Positions 51,551 through 60,272 of a DNA stretch of 64,000 nucleotides are shown here, in pieces (the stretch's first letter is position 1; each line of letters begins with the position of its first letter). The notes beneath the pieces were generated by a model. The model was given only the letters and a program-made list of their open reading frames with translations. It did not search any database and was not told the origin of the DNA. Made by a program: the position numbers and the translations under genes. The stretch spans positions 1,736,001-1,800,000 of the forward strand of contig NZ_CADDWH010000001.1 in assembly GCF_902809865.1 (NCBI RefSeq). Direction: 5' to 3'. Source of the DNA: Halobacillus sp. Marseille-Q1614 (GTDB lineage: Bacteria > Bacillota > Bacilli > Bacillales > Halobacillaceae).

Positions 51551-52753
51551 TTAATAGTTTACAGCTGCCTGAGAGTTAATTCTTCCGTGCTCAAAGTAGC
51601 TGCCTGTTCCGCTAATCCGATCAGCCGAATTTTCAATAGCGGTACGGATTTGTGAATTGCTTCGGCCCTGACCTGCAAGCAGACCGGCTAAACCAGCGAC
51701 ATGCGGAGAAGCCATTGAAGTGCCGGACATGTACGCATATCCACCATTTGGAACTGTTGAGGCGATATCAACACCTGGAGCTGTAACGTCGACCCAAGTT
51801 CCATAGTTAGAGAAAGAAGCTCTGCGGTCGTAACGGTCAACCGCGCCAACCGCAATAACATTCGCATAAGACGCCGGTTCAAACGTTGTAGAAACTCCAT
51901 CATTTCCTGCGGCGGCAATGACAACAGATCCCTTACTCCATGCATAGTTCACTGCATTTTCCAAAGTCTGTGTATCACAGTTACATCCTAAAGAAAGATT
52001 AATGACCTTAGCCCCTTGATCAGCTGAGTAACGAATGGCGTCAGAGATAGCTGTCATTGAACCGCTTCCATTTGCGTCTAAAGCGCGCACAGCTAAAATG
52101 CGGGAATTTGGCGCCATTCCCGCTATCCCTTGAGCATTGTTCGTTTCAGCAGCGGCCGTTCCAGCAACGTGGGTTCCGTGGCCATTTAAGTCCATTGGAT
52201 AATAATCATAATCAACAAAGTCATACCCGCGAACTGTTTTATCATTCAAATCCGGGTGGTTATAATCAACCCCTGAATCAATGATTGCAATCATCTGACT
52301 GCTGCTGCCTCTTGCCGTATTCCAGGCAGCCGGTGTTTTCGTTAACTGAGGTCCGTATTGAGCACTGCTGTAATAAGTATCATTTGGAGTCCAGTCTGCG
52401 GAAAATTCATAGTTCGGTTCCGCATACTCTATGTTTGGATTTTTGTTCAAAGCTTTGACAGCTTTCTCCACATTTTCAACCTTAAAAACCTTAAACTCAG
52501 AATCTACAGCATCTTTATCAGGCACCTCTCTTGCTTCTAAACCTTTTACTGGTGAAGCCTGTGCCGATTTTCCTTTTCCTTCTTTAAACTTAACAACTAC
52601 CTCATCTTTGACATACCCACCTTTTTTAGACTGTTGATCCATCTCCACTTTAGGCAGATCCGCTTTTTTGTCTGCGGCCGATATCTCTGCAGCGTTTGGA
52701 AGCAGCGTCAAAGTAACTGCCATCGATAGTACGGCCAATCCTTTAAATCTCAT
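51551..52753 (-). CDS. secreted subtilisin-like serine protease (thermitase-like S8)
   Basis: The 400-residue preproprotease has a signal peptide (1-27, ending ISAADKK), an I9-type propeptide (about 46-118, [10 protein letters not shown]... and [11 protein letters not shown]), and a mature catalytic domain. The triad is Asp159 in [14 protein letters not shown], His192 in [11 protein letters not shown] and Ser346 in [15 protein letters not shown]; Asn283 forms the oxyanion hole. [17 protein letters not shown] at the mature start is thermitase-like. A GCNC pair (257-259) could form a disulfide. The catalytic domain has several acidic stretches, as expected for an exoenzyme of a halophile. Confidence 0.93.
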   Translation of the reverse strand: MRFKGLAVLSMAVTLTLLPNAAEISAADKKADLPKVEMDQQSKKGGYVKDEVVVKFKEGKGKSAQASPVKGLEAREVPDKDAVDSEFKVFKVENVEKAVKALNKNPNIEYAEPNYEFSADWTPNDTYYSSAQYGPQLTKTPAAWNTARGSSSQMIAIIDSGVDYNHPDLNDKTVRGYDFVDYDYYPMDLNGHGTHVAGTAAAETNNAQGIAGMAPNSRILAVRALDANGSGSMTAISDAIRYSADQGAKVINLSLGCNCDTQTLENAVNYAWSKGSVVIAAAGNDGVSTTFEPASYANVIAVGAVDRYDRRASFSNYGTWVDVTAPGVDIASTVPNGGYAYMSGTSMASPHVAGLAGLLAGQGRSNSQIRTAIENSADRISGTGSYFEHGRINSQAAVNY

Positions 52754-52886
52754 AAAAAATCCCTCCTTATTTTGGTATAATTATCAATTCACCAAAACCA
52801 GGAGGAATCCCTTCCCTTTCAACTTGGGAAATGAAGTCCGTAAAAACGGGCTTTACAAAGGTTTTTCATTATAACATTGGGAAAGC

Positions 52887-53144
52887 TTACTCTTTCCCTA
52901 AGATCAGAAGTCCATGCATTCTTTTCATAACATATGGACCGTCCAATTCCTTTGGCGGTACGCCATAGTAGGATTTCACAGCAACTTTATCCGCCTTTTT
53001 TTGCTCTGAAACAAATTGATTGATTTTAGCTTCTGGTATACTGCATGGTTCAATCACAACCGTCTGATCTATTCTTACACTATAATTTCCAGTAACTTTT
53101 AACTTTTTTTTACCGAAATAAAGCTCCTTAATCGGTTCGATCAT
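52887..53144 (-). CDS. small hypothetical protein
   Basis: The 85-residue protein begins MIEPIKELYFGKKKLKVTG and ends LLILGKE. Strand-helix alternation and Lys-rich segments suggest a small soluble alpha/beta fold. AAAGGGTATTTGT precedes the ATG. Family not recognised. It lies upstream of the protease gene on the same strand, but 133 bases away and without sign of cotranscription. Confidence 0.5.
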   Translation of the reverse strand: MIEPIKELYFGKKKLKVTGNYSVRIDQTVVIEPCSIPEAKINQFVSEQKKADKVAVKSYYGVPPKELDGPYVMKRMHGLLILGKE

Positions 53145-53540
53145 ACAAATACCCTTTCTTCTGCAATCTTTACCAATTATAAGTTATCTTATTTTCTAAC
53201 TCCTTAATTTCCAATAACCTTTTAGGCAGCTTTTACTATTATATTTTTATGTACTCTGCTGCCTTGTACCTTTTGCATTGAATCAGTACCTCCGCCAGGT
53301 CCTCTTTTTTAAGACCATATGTCTTGGACCCTTAGAATGATTTTTGCAGCTTTCCCAAACATACTTTATAGGTTATCTGTATGGAAATCGAATGCAAAAG
53401 ATTCATTCCCTGCCCTCCTTTTGTCATCAGAACCCCCGTTCCTATGTCCTATATCGAATTATTTCGACAAATTAATACATAATCCTTCCTCTAGATGAAA
53501 ATTTTATTAAAAAAAATCAGGACCTTACCCCCATTCCATA
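53145..53540. other. intergenic region, nothing recognised
   Basis: Nearly 400 AT-rich bases between two small minus-strand genes. I see no ORF with a ribosome site, no riboswitch core and no repeat. Confidence 0.55.
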
Positions 53541-53570
53541 AAAAACAAGACACCCATATGGGTGCCTTAT
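53541..53570 (-). terminator. terminator after the 65-residue protein gene
   Basis: Stem AAGGCACCC/GGGTGTCTT (one G-U pair), loop ATAT, then GTTTTTT on the minus strand. Confidence 0.8.
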
Positions 53571-53764
53571 GGTTTATTAATCTCTCTTATTAATGTAAGC
53601 AGCGCAGGTGATACAGTATTCATGTCAATGAGACCATCATCACACTCTTTTACTTTATCAAGCTGCTGCAAAAAATAATCATCTCTGCATTTAAACTTAA
53701 GCGTCCCCGAACAGATCCTTCCTTTTACATTCTTCACTTGATCATGAATCCATTCTCTTTCCAA
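53567..53764 (-). CDS. small hypothetical protein
   Basis: The protein of about 65 residues begins at TTG 53764 (MEREWIHDQVKNVKG) after AGGAGAGG and ends ALLTLIREINKP. Three cysteines lie in RICSGTLKFKCRDDYFLQQLDKVKECDDG. The frame extends 18 codons upstream, but the ribosome site points to the TTG. A terminator follows directly. Family not recognised. Confidence 0.5.
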   Translation of the reverse strand: MEREWIHDQVKNVKGRICSGTLKFKCRDDYFLQQLDKVKECDDGLIDMNTVSPALLTLIREINKP

Positions 53765-53842
53765 GTCATGCCCTCTCCTTTTCAAACTAAGTCTATTTGA
53801 CAGTATAGGAGACGACAAGTGAAATTATACGTACTTTTTTAT

Positions 53843-53998
53843 TTACTCATTGTCTTTATTATTGATAAACTCGTTAAGGTCCTCTCCGCCTGTGCTATTA
53901 TGGTTTTTCATTTGGCTGAGACGTCCATTGTGATGCTCGCCGTGATTTTTATTTTCCTTAAACTGATTATTCTTTTTGTTTCCTTTATCCTGAGTCAT
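53843..53998 (-). CDS. 51-residue hydrophilic protein
   Basis: An ATG at 53998 opens a very hydrophilic frame rich in Asn, Lys, His and Glu (MTQDKGNKKNNQFKENKNHGEHHNG...EDLNEFINNKDNE). AAAGGAAG lies about 10 bases upstream. The opposite strand has a hydrophobic frame over the same bases, so only one of the two is probably real. I favour this one because its composition resembles other small Bacilli stress or spore proteins. No family is recognised. Confidence 0.45.
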   Translation of the reverse strand: MTQDKGNKKNNQFKENKNHGEHHNGRLSQMKNHNSTGGEDLNEFINNKDNE

Positions 53999-54231
53999 TT
54001 CTTTTCGCTTCCTTTCCTGTTTTAATAAAGCTAGTTTTTGTCAAAATGGTGGACTTATACTTATTTTCCCCTCCCCTCATATCATTGCCCAGGAAATATT
54101 TCCTCCCATGCCCATTGCCCTACGTTATTTTAAGAAAACTTTACGATATCGTAATATTCCGCAAACCGGGTTGCCGTATTTTCACTCTGATTCTATACTT
54201 AAATTATTGAAAGAATATGGAGGGCATCACC

Positions 54232-54417
54232 ATGGTCATTCGTTTACTTACATTTTTCCTAATAGGACTTGTCTTATTTACGTTATTTTCTCTTTTCCTT
54301 GCAGATTTTCTAGGCTATCTATGGGTAGCGTTAGCAGCAGTGCTGGTCATCGGAATTGCATACCTGACCTTTCACTATATAAAGAAAATTATGATTCTCA
54401 TGAAAAGAGAACAATAA
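54232..54417 (+). CDS. small two-helix membrane protein
   Basis: The 61-residue protein has two hydrophobic segments (about 2-24 and 27-48) and a basic tail HYIKKIMILMKREQ. I start at ATG 54232 (MVIRLLTFFL) because GGAGGGC lies 8 bases upstream. A terminator follows at once. No family is recognised. The 200 bases before it hold nothing I can support. Confidence 0.55.
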   Translation: MVIRLLTFFLIGLVLFTLFSLFLADFLGYLWVALAAVLVIGIAYLTFHYIKKIMILMKREQ

Positions 54418-54445
54418 AAAGAGCTGAACCAAATGGGTTCAGCTC
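54418..54445. terminator. bidirectional terminator
   Basis: Twelve-base-pair stem AAGAGCTGAACC/GGTTCAGCTCTT between convergent genes, with T tracts on both outer sides. Confidence 0.88.
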
Positions 54446-54461
54446 TTCGCTTTTTGAGTCG

Positions 54462-55286
54462 TTACTCTAAAAAATACTCGCTTAAGGCCTGCTGCAGTGT
54501 GCCTAATGTCTTGGTCTGCTGATTAAACGGGATTCCGGATCTGGTCATCTTGGTTACAATTTCTTTTCTCAGTCCTGTAATTACCGTTGTACACCCCATT
54601 AAAGAAGTACCATCTATAATGTTCATTAAATCAACTATAACCTCTCTCTCCATATCAGCAATTCCTGATAAATCCACAAGTAATGTCTGAATCCGCAAAT
54701 TACCAACCTCAGTTAATACTTTTTCCTTCAAAATTTCCGCTCTGCGGGAATCTATTGCACCTATTAATGGTAAAATGCAAATCGAGGAGTTAATAGGAAT
54801 GATTGGGACAGACAGGTTTTCTACGAGCTTTTCCTGACTCTCTATTAGCGAATCCTTGTAAGTGGAGTAGCTTATGAAGAAAGTATTTAAAAAGTCATCC
54901 ACACGGCTGTTGATTTTCCTCTCCATTTGAAAAAAGAACGACAAACCCTTGGGTTCCGTGTATTCATAATATTTTTGAATAAACTTCCATATTGATCGAC
55001 GGACCGCATGAATCCACTCTAATTTAAAGGTGAGGGAAATAGAATGAGTAGCCCAGGCTATTCCTTCATGCTTAGCAAAATTCTTAAGCGATTCATCTTC
55101 CCCGTCAATAATGTAAACAACAAGGTTATTGGCATTATTCACGAGATCAATATTCCCGATATGCAGTATCTCTTCAATTTTATCTTTTACCGTTACAGCT
55201 TCCGATAATAAAGTGCTTTCAAAAATATGCTTATTTTCCTGGATAAATTCTTTAAGACTCATTGACGATTGATAAGTCGTTTCCAT
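54462..55286 (-). CDS. RsbR-type STAS-domain stressosome protein
   Basis: The 274-residue protein has an N-terminal all-helical sensor region (about 5-155, like the globin-fold domain of RsbR paralogues) and a C-terminal STAS domain: VPIIPINSSICILPLIGAIDSRRAEILKEKVL, TLLVDLSGIADMEREVIVDLMNII, TTVITGLRKEIVTKMTRSGIP. RsbR proteins form the core of the stressosome that releases sigma-B. After the DLSG strand the usual phospho-threonine position reads MER. It is the second stressosome-type protein in the window. Confidence 0.8.
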   Translation of the reverse strand: METTYQSSMSLKEFIQENKHIFESTLLSEAVTVKDKIEEILHIGNIDLVNNANNLVVYIIDGEDESLKNFAKHEGIAWATHSISLTFKLEWIHAVRRSIWKFIQKYYEYTEPKGLSFFFQMERKINSRVDDFLNTFFISYSTYKDSLIESQEKLVENLSVPIIPINSSICILPLIGAIDSRRAEILKEKVLTEVGNLRIQTLLVDLSGIADMEREVIVDLMNIIDGTSLMGCTTVITGLRKEIVTKMTRSGIPFNQQTKTLGTLQQALSEYFLE

Positions 55287-55439
55287 AATGATCTCCTTTA
55301 TAGTAATTTATATATTTTACGGTCTTTATTCTCTCACCTATAGTAACACAGAAACCCCAGCCTCTAACGCTGGATAAAAAATCCAGTTCAAAAGCAACTG
55401 CTTTCTTCTCTTGTCTCAAGGTATCAGTTACTTAACCAC

Positions 55440-55472
55440 ACAAAAAAACACCCGTCTCCGGGCGTTTTTCTC
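55440..55472 (-). terminator. terminator of the hpa operon
   Basis: Stem AAAACGCCC/GGGTGTTTT (one G-U pair) followed by T residues on the minus strand, just after the DapA-like gene. Confidence 0.82.
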
Positions 55473-55475
55473 ACT

Positions 55476-56405
55476 CTATGTTCTTGATAAGGTTTCTACT
55501 CCAATTCCGTATTTGTCTAATGTCTGGCGTATTTCTTCCTGCAGTTCTTCAGACGGAACGTCCATTGGAAGTCGTAAATGCGGTTCAATTTTACCCATCA
55601 TCCCAAGTGCTGCTTTAACTGGTGCCGGATTCGTGTCTTTGAATAGAACATCATTTAATTCCATCAGCTCATAGTGAAGCTGTTGTGCTCTTTTTACGTC
55701 ACCGTCAAACCAGGCATCATGCATTTGAGCTACTTTGCCGGGCAGTACATTAGCCGTGGCACTAACAGAACCAGCCCCGCCAATTGCAAGCATTGGATAG
55801 CAGAGAAGCTCTATACCAGAGAAGAGTAAAAAGTCTCGACCGCAGCGCTCAAGAACACGATTGACGTGTTCAAAATCTTTATTCGATTCTTTGACACCGA
55901 TAATGTTCGGACAATCGTTACTCAATTGAGCAAGTGTGTCTACATGAAGATTCTGAGCTGTACGCCCCGGAATGTTATAAATGATGATTGGAATTTCAAC
56001 TGAGTCCGCTACGGTTTTAAAATGTTTGTAAAGCGCCTGCTGATTCGGCTTGTTGTAATATGGGACGATGACCATTGCGGCATCAGCACCGATCGCTTCC
56101 GCTTTTTTCGTCAGCCGCATCGTTTCATCGTGGTTAGTAGAACCTGTTCCAGGAACAAATGGAACACGGCCGTTAATAGTTTTCAGTGCATTCTCCATCA
56201 CTTGCTCGCGTTCCTCCAGTGTTAGAGAGCTCGGTTCACCAGATGTTCCCGTTACTGAAATACCGTGGGTGCCATTGGATAATTGAAATTCAATCAGTTC
56301 GCTCATTTTATCCAAATCAATCGATCCATCTGCTCGAAAGGGGGTAATGACCGGCGTGATGGACCCTTTCAATCTTGATTTAATTTCACTATAATCTACT
56401 GTCAT
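55476..56405 (-). CDS. DapA-family (N-acetylneuraminate lyase superfamily) aldolase
   Basis: The 309-residue class I aldolase has the Schiff-base Lys172 in GVKESNKDF, Tyr143 in IIIYNIPGRT, and the pyruvate-binding loop GTSGEPSSLTLEERE in place of GTTGES of lysine-pathway DapA. Being the last gene of a 4-hydroxyphenylacetate operon, it more likely cleaves or forms a pyruvate adduct of that pathway, such as the HpaI step that yields pyruvate and succinic semialdehyde, than makes dihydrodipicolinate. That role is inference. It lies 20 bases after the RibF-like gene. Confidence 0.82.
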   Translation of the reverse strand: MTVDYSEIKSRLKGSITPVITPFRADGSIDLDKMSELIEFQLSNGTHGISVTGTSGEPSSLTLEEREQVMENALKTINGRVPFVPGTGSTNHDETMRLTKKAEAIGADAAMVIVPYYNKPNQQALYKHFKTVADSVEIPIIIYNIPGRTAQNLHVDTLAQLSNDCPNIIGVKESNKDFEHVNRVLERCGRDFLLFSGIELLCYPMLAIGGAGSVSATANVLPGKVAQMHDAWFDGDVKRAQQLHYELMELNDVLFKDTNPAPVKAALGMMGKIEPHLRLPMDVPSEELQEEIRQTLDKYGIGVETLSRT

Positions 56406-56425
56406 AGTAATTCCTCCTTTACCAT

Positions 56426-57295
56426 TTATAGCCTAGCCTCAAGCATATTCTCCTGTGCGTGAAAATCCCAGGCGTCGAAATCAGCAATAAAATTGTTCCA
56501 TTCCAGCGTGACGAGTTCGCCCTGTCCAATAAGCGAATCGTGAAACAGCTGAATGTTGAGCTGTCCCTTTTCATTGCGGGAGTTTATTTCACAAATCCCT
56601 TTTGCCCGCAGTCCTTGATATAAAACCGTCACTTCGTATGATCCGGAACAAGGCAAAAAATAGCTCGAATCAATTGTGATCTCCACTGCTTTTCCATGCC
56701 CGTTCATGAAGCCTTTCATTTCGTAGTTCCTTCCTAAGTAATCACTCACTTTTTCAACTTTCCCTGTTGAGAGAAGGTCTCTAAGCAGTGTGGAGCCGAC
56801 TTTATGACTGTTTTGAGACAGTTCGGAAACCTTCGTAACCTCAAATCGTCCGTTACTGTCAGTAACGAGCTGCTCCATATTTCCTTTTCCTTTAAATCCA
56901 TATTTGTAGTCAAATCCTGCTACTGCGTGCTTCACACGTAAGCCGCATAGATAGTCATCGACGAATTGACGGTGAGGAATCGCAGCCACCTGCTGATTGA
57001 ACTCAACGACATATAAAAGATCGACTCCGAGCCTCTCGAATATTTCTGCTTTAACATTCAGCGGTGTTAAATAGTGCGTCACCTTCGGCCCTTTAGGAAT
57101 AACAGAAGAAGGGTGGGGAAAAAACGTCATAACAGCAAGCTTCAATTTCTTTCTGTCTGCGACCTTACTTGCCTGCTTTATAATCTCCCTGTGCCCGAGA
57201 TGGACACCGTCAAAGAAACCCAGAGCCATAACGCATGCTTCGCTCTCCTGTTGAACCTCTCGTTTAATTGGAAAATTGATTTGAATCAGTTTCAT
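56426..57295 (-). CDS. RibF-like FAD synthetase with degenerate flavokinase domain
   Basis: The 289-residue protein has the nucleotidyltransferase half of RibF/RibC: ALGFFDGVHLGHREIIKQA with the HxGH motif, FFPHPSSV, FVDDYL and VAGFDYKYGFKGKGNMEQL, ending VGSTLLRDLLSTGKV. The C-terminal half starts like a riboflavin kinase (YLGRNYEMKGFMNGHGKAVEI) but the usual GRxLGFPTAN phosphate-binding motif is replaced. It can therefore be expected to make FAD from FMN only. Inside the hpa operon it may supply FAD to the HpaB/HpaC monooxygenase. The main ribF gene must lie elsewhere. Confidence 0.83.
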   Translation of the reverse strand: MKLIQINFPIKREVQQESEACVMALGFFDGVHLGHREIIKQASKVADRKKLKLAVMTFFPHPSSVIPKGPKVTHYLTPLNVKAEIFERLGVDLLYVVEFNQQVAAIPHRQFVDDYLCGLRVKHAVAGFDYKYGFKGKGNMEQLVTDSNGRFEVTKVSELSQNSHKVGSTLLRDLLSTGKVEKVSDYLGRNYEMKGFMNGHGKAVEITIDSSYFLPCSGSYEVTVLYQGLRAKGICEINSRNEKGQLNIQLFHDSLIGQGELVTLEWNNFIADFDAWDFHAQENMLEARL

Positions 57296-57314
57296 ATTCC
57301 CACCCCCTCCTTAT

Positions 57315-57773
57315 TTATGAATTGACCAGGTTGTATTTCCCTTCGAAGAAAGTCAAAGGCTCTCCATCCTGAAGAGTTAAGTTAATCACTTCTCCAACAT
57401 ATAAAACATGATCGCCGGCTTCATGGGTATTGTATACTTTACATGCTAAGCTTACTAACGAGTTTTCCAACACAGGCATGCCTTCAAAAGTATCAAACAC
57501 GACATGCCGATCTTTCAGCTGTCCGGCGAAAATCATCGACATTTCCTGTTGGGCTTCTGAAAGAATGTTCACCGTAAACTTCTGGGCTTTTTCTATCGTT
57601 TGATTCATCTTTGCGTTTTTTCCGACAGAAATGAGAATAAGCTTTGGCTCAAGAGAAACCGACATAAAGGCGTTGGCTGTCATGCCATGAACCTCGCCGT
57701 CTGCTTCTGATGCGATGACGGTAACCCCTGTTGCAAATTTCCCCATAGCTGTCCTGAACATACGATCATCCAT
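57315..57773 (-). CDS. hpaC: HpaC, flavin reductase of the 4-HPA monooxygenase
   Basis: The 152-residue NAD(P)H:flavin oxidoreductase supplies reduced FAD to HpaB. Features of the flavin-reductase-like fold are FRTAMGKFATGVTVIAS, GMTANAFMSVSLEPKLILISVGKNAKM, FTVNILSEAQQEMSMIFAG and HVLYVGEVINL. ATG 57773 is preceded by TGAGGTG; a GTG three codons earlier overlaps that site. The next upstream gene is hpaD, 23 bases away. Confidence 0.88.
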   Translation of the reverse strand: MDDRMFRTAMGKFATGVTVIASEADGEVHGMTANAFMSVSLEPKLILISVGKNAKMNQTIEKAQKFTVNILSEAQQEMSMIFAGQLKDRHVVFDTFEGMPVLENSLVSLACKVYNTHEAGDHVLYVGEVINLTLQDGEPLTFFEGKYNLVNS

Positions 57774-57796
57774 ATTGATCACCTCACCAAAGATTT

Positions 57797-58771
57797 TTAA
57801 ATCACAAATGTCGGTTTGCGTTTTTTCAGCTTCGCAGGTTTCGTTTCCACCTTTTCTCCATTGTGAACATCAAGGACTTCAGTTGCTTCTTCAAACCAGC
57901 AGTCAGGAGCTTCATGGCCCCAGAATGTCTGGCGCATCGGATCATCTAAATCCCAGCGTATCGGCTTAAAGTCCGGGTCGCTCGTTAAATAATCTCCATT
58001 GTACAATTCAATGCGATGGCCGTCAGGGTCGCGTAAATAAAGGAAGAAAGCATTGGATAAACCGTGACGTCCCGGTCCACGTTCTATGTTTGGCCCATAT
58101 CCCATGGAAGCGAGTACATCACAGCCGTCAATTAAACTCATCGGATCCTTCAGCCAGAAACCGACGTGGTGAAGGCGCGGCCCCTCGCCATTCATAAAGG
58201 CGACGTCATGAACACTAGGTTTTCGGTGAAGCCAGGAAGCCCATACTTTATTCTCTTCCCCGGCGGTATATTCGGAACAGGCAAAACCGAGTTCCTTCAT
58301 ATAAAAGTCCTGTGCCGCTTCTACATCAGATACCATGCAGTTAAAGTGATCAATCCGCTGGACTTTTGCACCTTTATAGAGATCGTATTGCTGCAGCTTT
58401 CTTTCCACTGTATCCATTTGAGCATAAAACTCTATAGGAAGACCGGACACATCCTGATAGCGTAACGCACGACCGACCGATTTTTGTTTATCGATCCATT
58501 TCACTTCGCTGCCATCCTGCTCAAGTTTTGCTCCAAGTTTATCTAAATCCTCTTCTGAGCGCACTTTATAGCTTATGACTTCAAGAGCAGGTACAGATTT
58601 CTTCTTAAGTAAAAGGCTGTGGTGATTATGCTCTTCTAACCCTCTGAAGTAAATCTCTTCATTATTGGCCTCGGTTTCAATAAAACCAAGAGCATCGTAG
58701 AATTTTCTAGACTTTTCCAGGTCTGTCACATGTAAAACGGCCCGGCCTGATCGGATAATATCGAAACTCAT
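57797..58771 (-). CDS. hpaD: HpaD, 3,4-dihydroxyphenylacetate 2,3-dioxygenase
   Basis: HpaD opens the homoprotocatechuate ring by extradiol (meta) cleavage. The 324-residue protein is a type I VOC dioxygenase with two modules. Iron ligands are visible as His in RIDHFNCMVSDV, His in GPRLHHVGFWLKD, and Glu in DGHRIELYNGDYL, the standard 2-His-1-Glu set. Catalytic-loop residues follow (DDPMRQTFWGHEAPDCW). I use ATG 58771 because GAGGAG lies 7 bases upstream. It nearly abuts the hpaB stop. Confidence 0.92.
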   Translation of the reverse strand: MSFDIIRSGRAVLHVTDLEKSRKFYDALGFIETEANNEEIYFRGLEEHNHHSLLLKKKSVPALEVISYKVRSEEDLDKLGAKLEQDGSEVKWIDKQKSVGRALRYQDVSGLPIEFYAQMDTVERKLQQYDLYKGAKVQRIDHFNCMVSDVEAAQDFYMKELGFACSEYTAGEENKVWASWLHRKPSVHDVAFMNGEGPRLHHVGFWLKDPMSLIDGCDVLASMGYGPNIERGPGRHGLSNAFFLYLRDPDGHRIELYNGDYLTSDPDFKPIRWDLDDPMRQTFWGHEAPDCWFEEATEVLDVHNGEKVETKPAKLKKRKPTFVI

Positions 58772-58782
58772 ATACTCACTCC

Positions 58783-60258
58783 TCACACGTTTGTAAAATC
58801 CGGTTTTGATGATTTAACGTTTTTTAAGAAATCCTGAATGTAAGCTTTATATGGTTCTTTATCGAACTGTTCAAAATACGTCATGCCCATTTTGACGGGA
58901 TCTCCGAAGAAGTAGTACTCATAGTGAGTCTGCCTGCTTCCAAAAGCACTCATCGTTACATCCCAGGCGAGACGGAAAAGCTTCACGCGATCATAGCCTT
59001 GCAGATTCTTAGATTGCATGGCACGATCAAGCAGCGGCCCGATTTCTTCATGATGAAAGTCAGCTTCTGAAGGTATTCCCATAAGACCGGATGCTCCAAG
59101 GATGCGCAGGATTTCCGTGATTCTCGGATACACGCGCGGGAACCAGTTGCGGGCTGCATTGAGAGCTTCAAAGTCTGGCGTCATCGTTCCCCACTTATCA
59201 AGCTTTGCGTTATGCTCTGCTTTATACAGGTGAGATTTCATATTCTCCAAGATCAGCATAACTTCGGTTCCTTTGTCCATAACGTGCTGGAACTTATCAA
59301 TACCGATTGAGTCCATAATGCTTAAAATAACGCCCAGCACAAACTCTGTTTTGACGATATTCTTGGCTACGACCTGGTGTGACATGTGAACAACGGCATT
59401 TGTTTCAAGGAATGTACGGTTACAGATAGACGAATTGCCGCAGACAAACACTTTCTCCCATGGTACAAAAACGTTATCAAAGTAAACGATCGCATCTCCT
59501 TCTTCAAAACGGCTGCTCAGCGGGTGATCCCACTCGGACTTACCGTAATCAAAGGATTCACGGCTCATGAATTTTAAGCCAGGTGTGTTGTTAGGAACAA
59601 CAAATGCTAAAGAATATGGATCATCAAGCTCGCCGGCTTTTTTCACGGTTGATGGGAAGACGAGAATTTCATCGGTGATGCCGCCCTGCGTTGCCAGCAG
59701 GCGCACACCGTCAACAATAATGCCGTCGCTGCGTTTCTCTACTAGATGAAGAGCTACATTGGCATCTTTCTGTTCATGCTGGGCTTTCTGGCGGTTGACT
59801 TGCGGGTGAATTAACGTGTGCGTTAAGCTGATGTCATTTTCACGGGCATAGTCATAATAGTTTTTCGAGTTCTCGGCAAACATCGGATCATCTTCGGCGA
59901 ATAAATCATTCGCCACACCCATCGCCATCACTTCAGCATTTAAGTAATCCGGGGATCGGCCCATCATGCCGCCGGATAAGCGTGCCCATTCCTGAATCGC
60001 TTCTCTTCTTTTAATGAGGTCTTCAATTGTTTCCGGACGGTAAAAGGTCATTCCTACTTTATCGCCGGACTGTTTTGAGGTATAAAGCATTTTGTCCGGC
60101 TTTTCATACTGAAGGTCATAAAGTTTCGCCATCGATTGGATCACATTTTTAAAAGCAGGATGTGTGGTTGGATCCTCGACTCTTTCTCCCCCGATGTATA
60201 CATTGTTTTTCGCCTTCTTGATTCGTTCAATATATTGAGCCCCTGTTTTCGCTGGCAT
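58783..60258 (-). CDS. hpaB: HpaB, 4-hydroxyphenylacetate 3-monooxygenase oxygenase
   Basis: HpaB uses FADH2 and oxygen to hydroxylate 4-hydroxyphenylacetate to homoprotocatechuate. The 491-residue protein shows acyl-CoA-dehydrogenase-like helical domains with family motifs GERVEDPTTHPAFKNV, LTHTLIHPQVNRQ, DGIIVDGVRLLATQGGITDEILVFP, DNVFVPWEKVF and GRSPDYLNAEVMAMG. I start at ATG 60258, 9 bases after AAGGAGG. The gene lies 14 bases after hpaE and is followed at once by hpaD; its reductase HpaC is two genes further on. Confidence 0.94.
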   Translation of the reverse strand: MPAKTGAQYIERIKKAKNNVYIGGERVEDPTTHPAFKNVIQSMAKLYDLQYEKPDKMLYTSKQSGDKVGMTFYRPETIEDLIKRREAIQEWARLSGGMMGRSPDYLNAEVMAMGVANDLFAEDDPMFAENSKNYYDYARENDISLTHTLIHPQVNRQKAQHEQKDANVALHLVEKRSDGIIVDGVRLLATQGGITDEILVFPSTVKKAGELDDPYSLAFVVPNNTPGLKFMSRESFDYGKSEWDHPLSSRFEEGDAIVYFDNVFVPWEKVFVCGNSSICNRTFLETNAVVHMSHQVVAKNIVKTEFVLGVILSIMDSIGIDKFQHVMDKGTEVMLILENMKSHLYKAEHNAKLDKWGTMTPDFEALNAARNWFPRVYPRITEILRILGASGLMGIPSEADFHHEEIGPLLDRAMQSKNLQGYDRVKLFRLAWDVTMSAFGSRQTHYEYYFFGDPVKMGMTYFEQFDKEPYKAYIQDFLKNVKSSKPDFTNV

Positions 60259-60272
60259 CGTATACAACCTCC

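Noticed and set aside
53819-54025. 68-residue very hydrophobic frame on the plus strand with a possible GTG start after AGGAG
   Set aside because: It mirrors a Lys/Asn/Glu-rich frame on the other strand, and A-rich codons read in antisense always give hydrophobic residues. I kept the minus-strand frame at moderate confidence.
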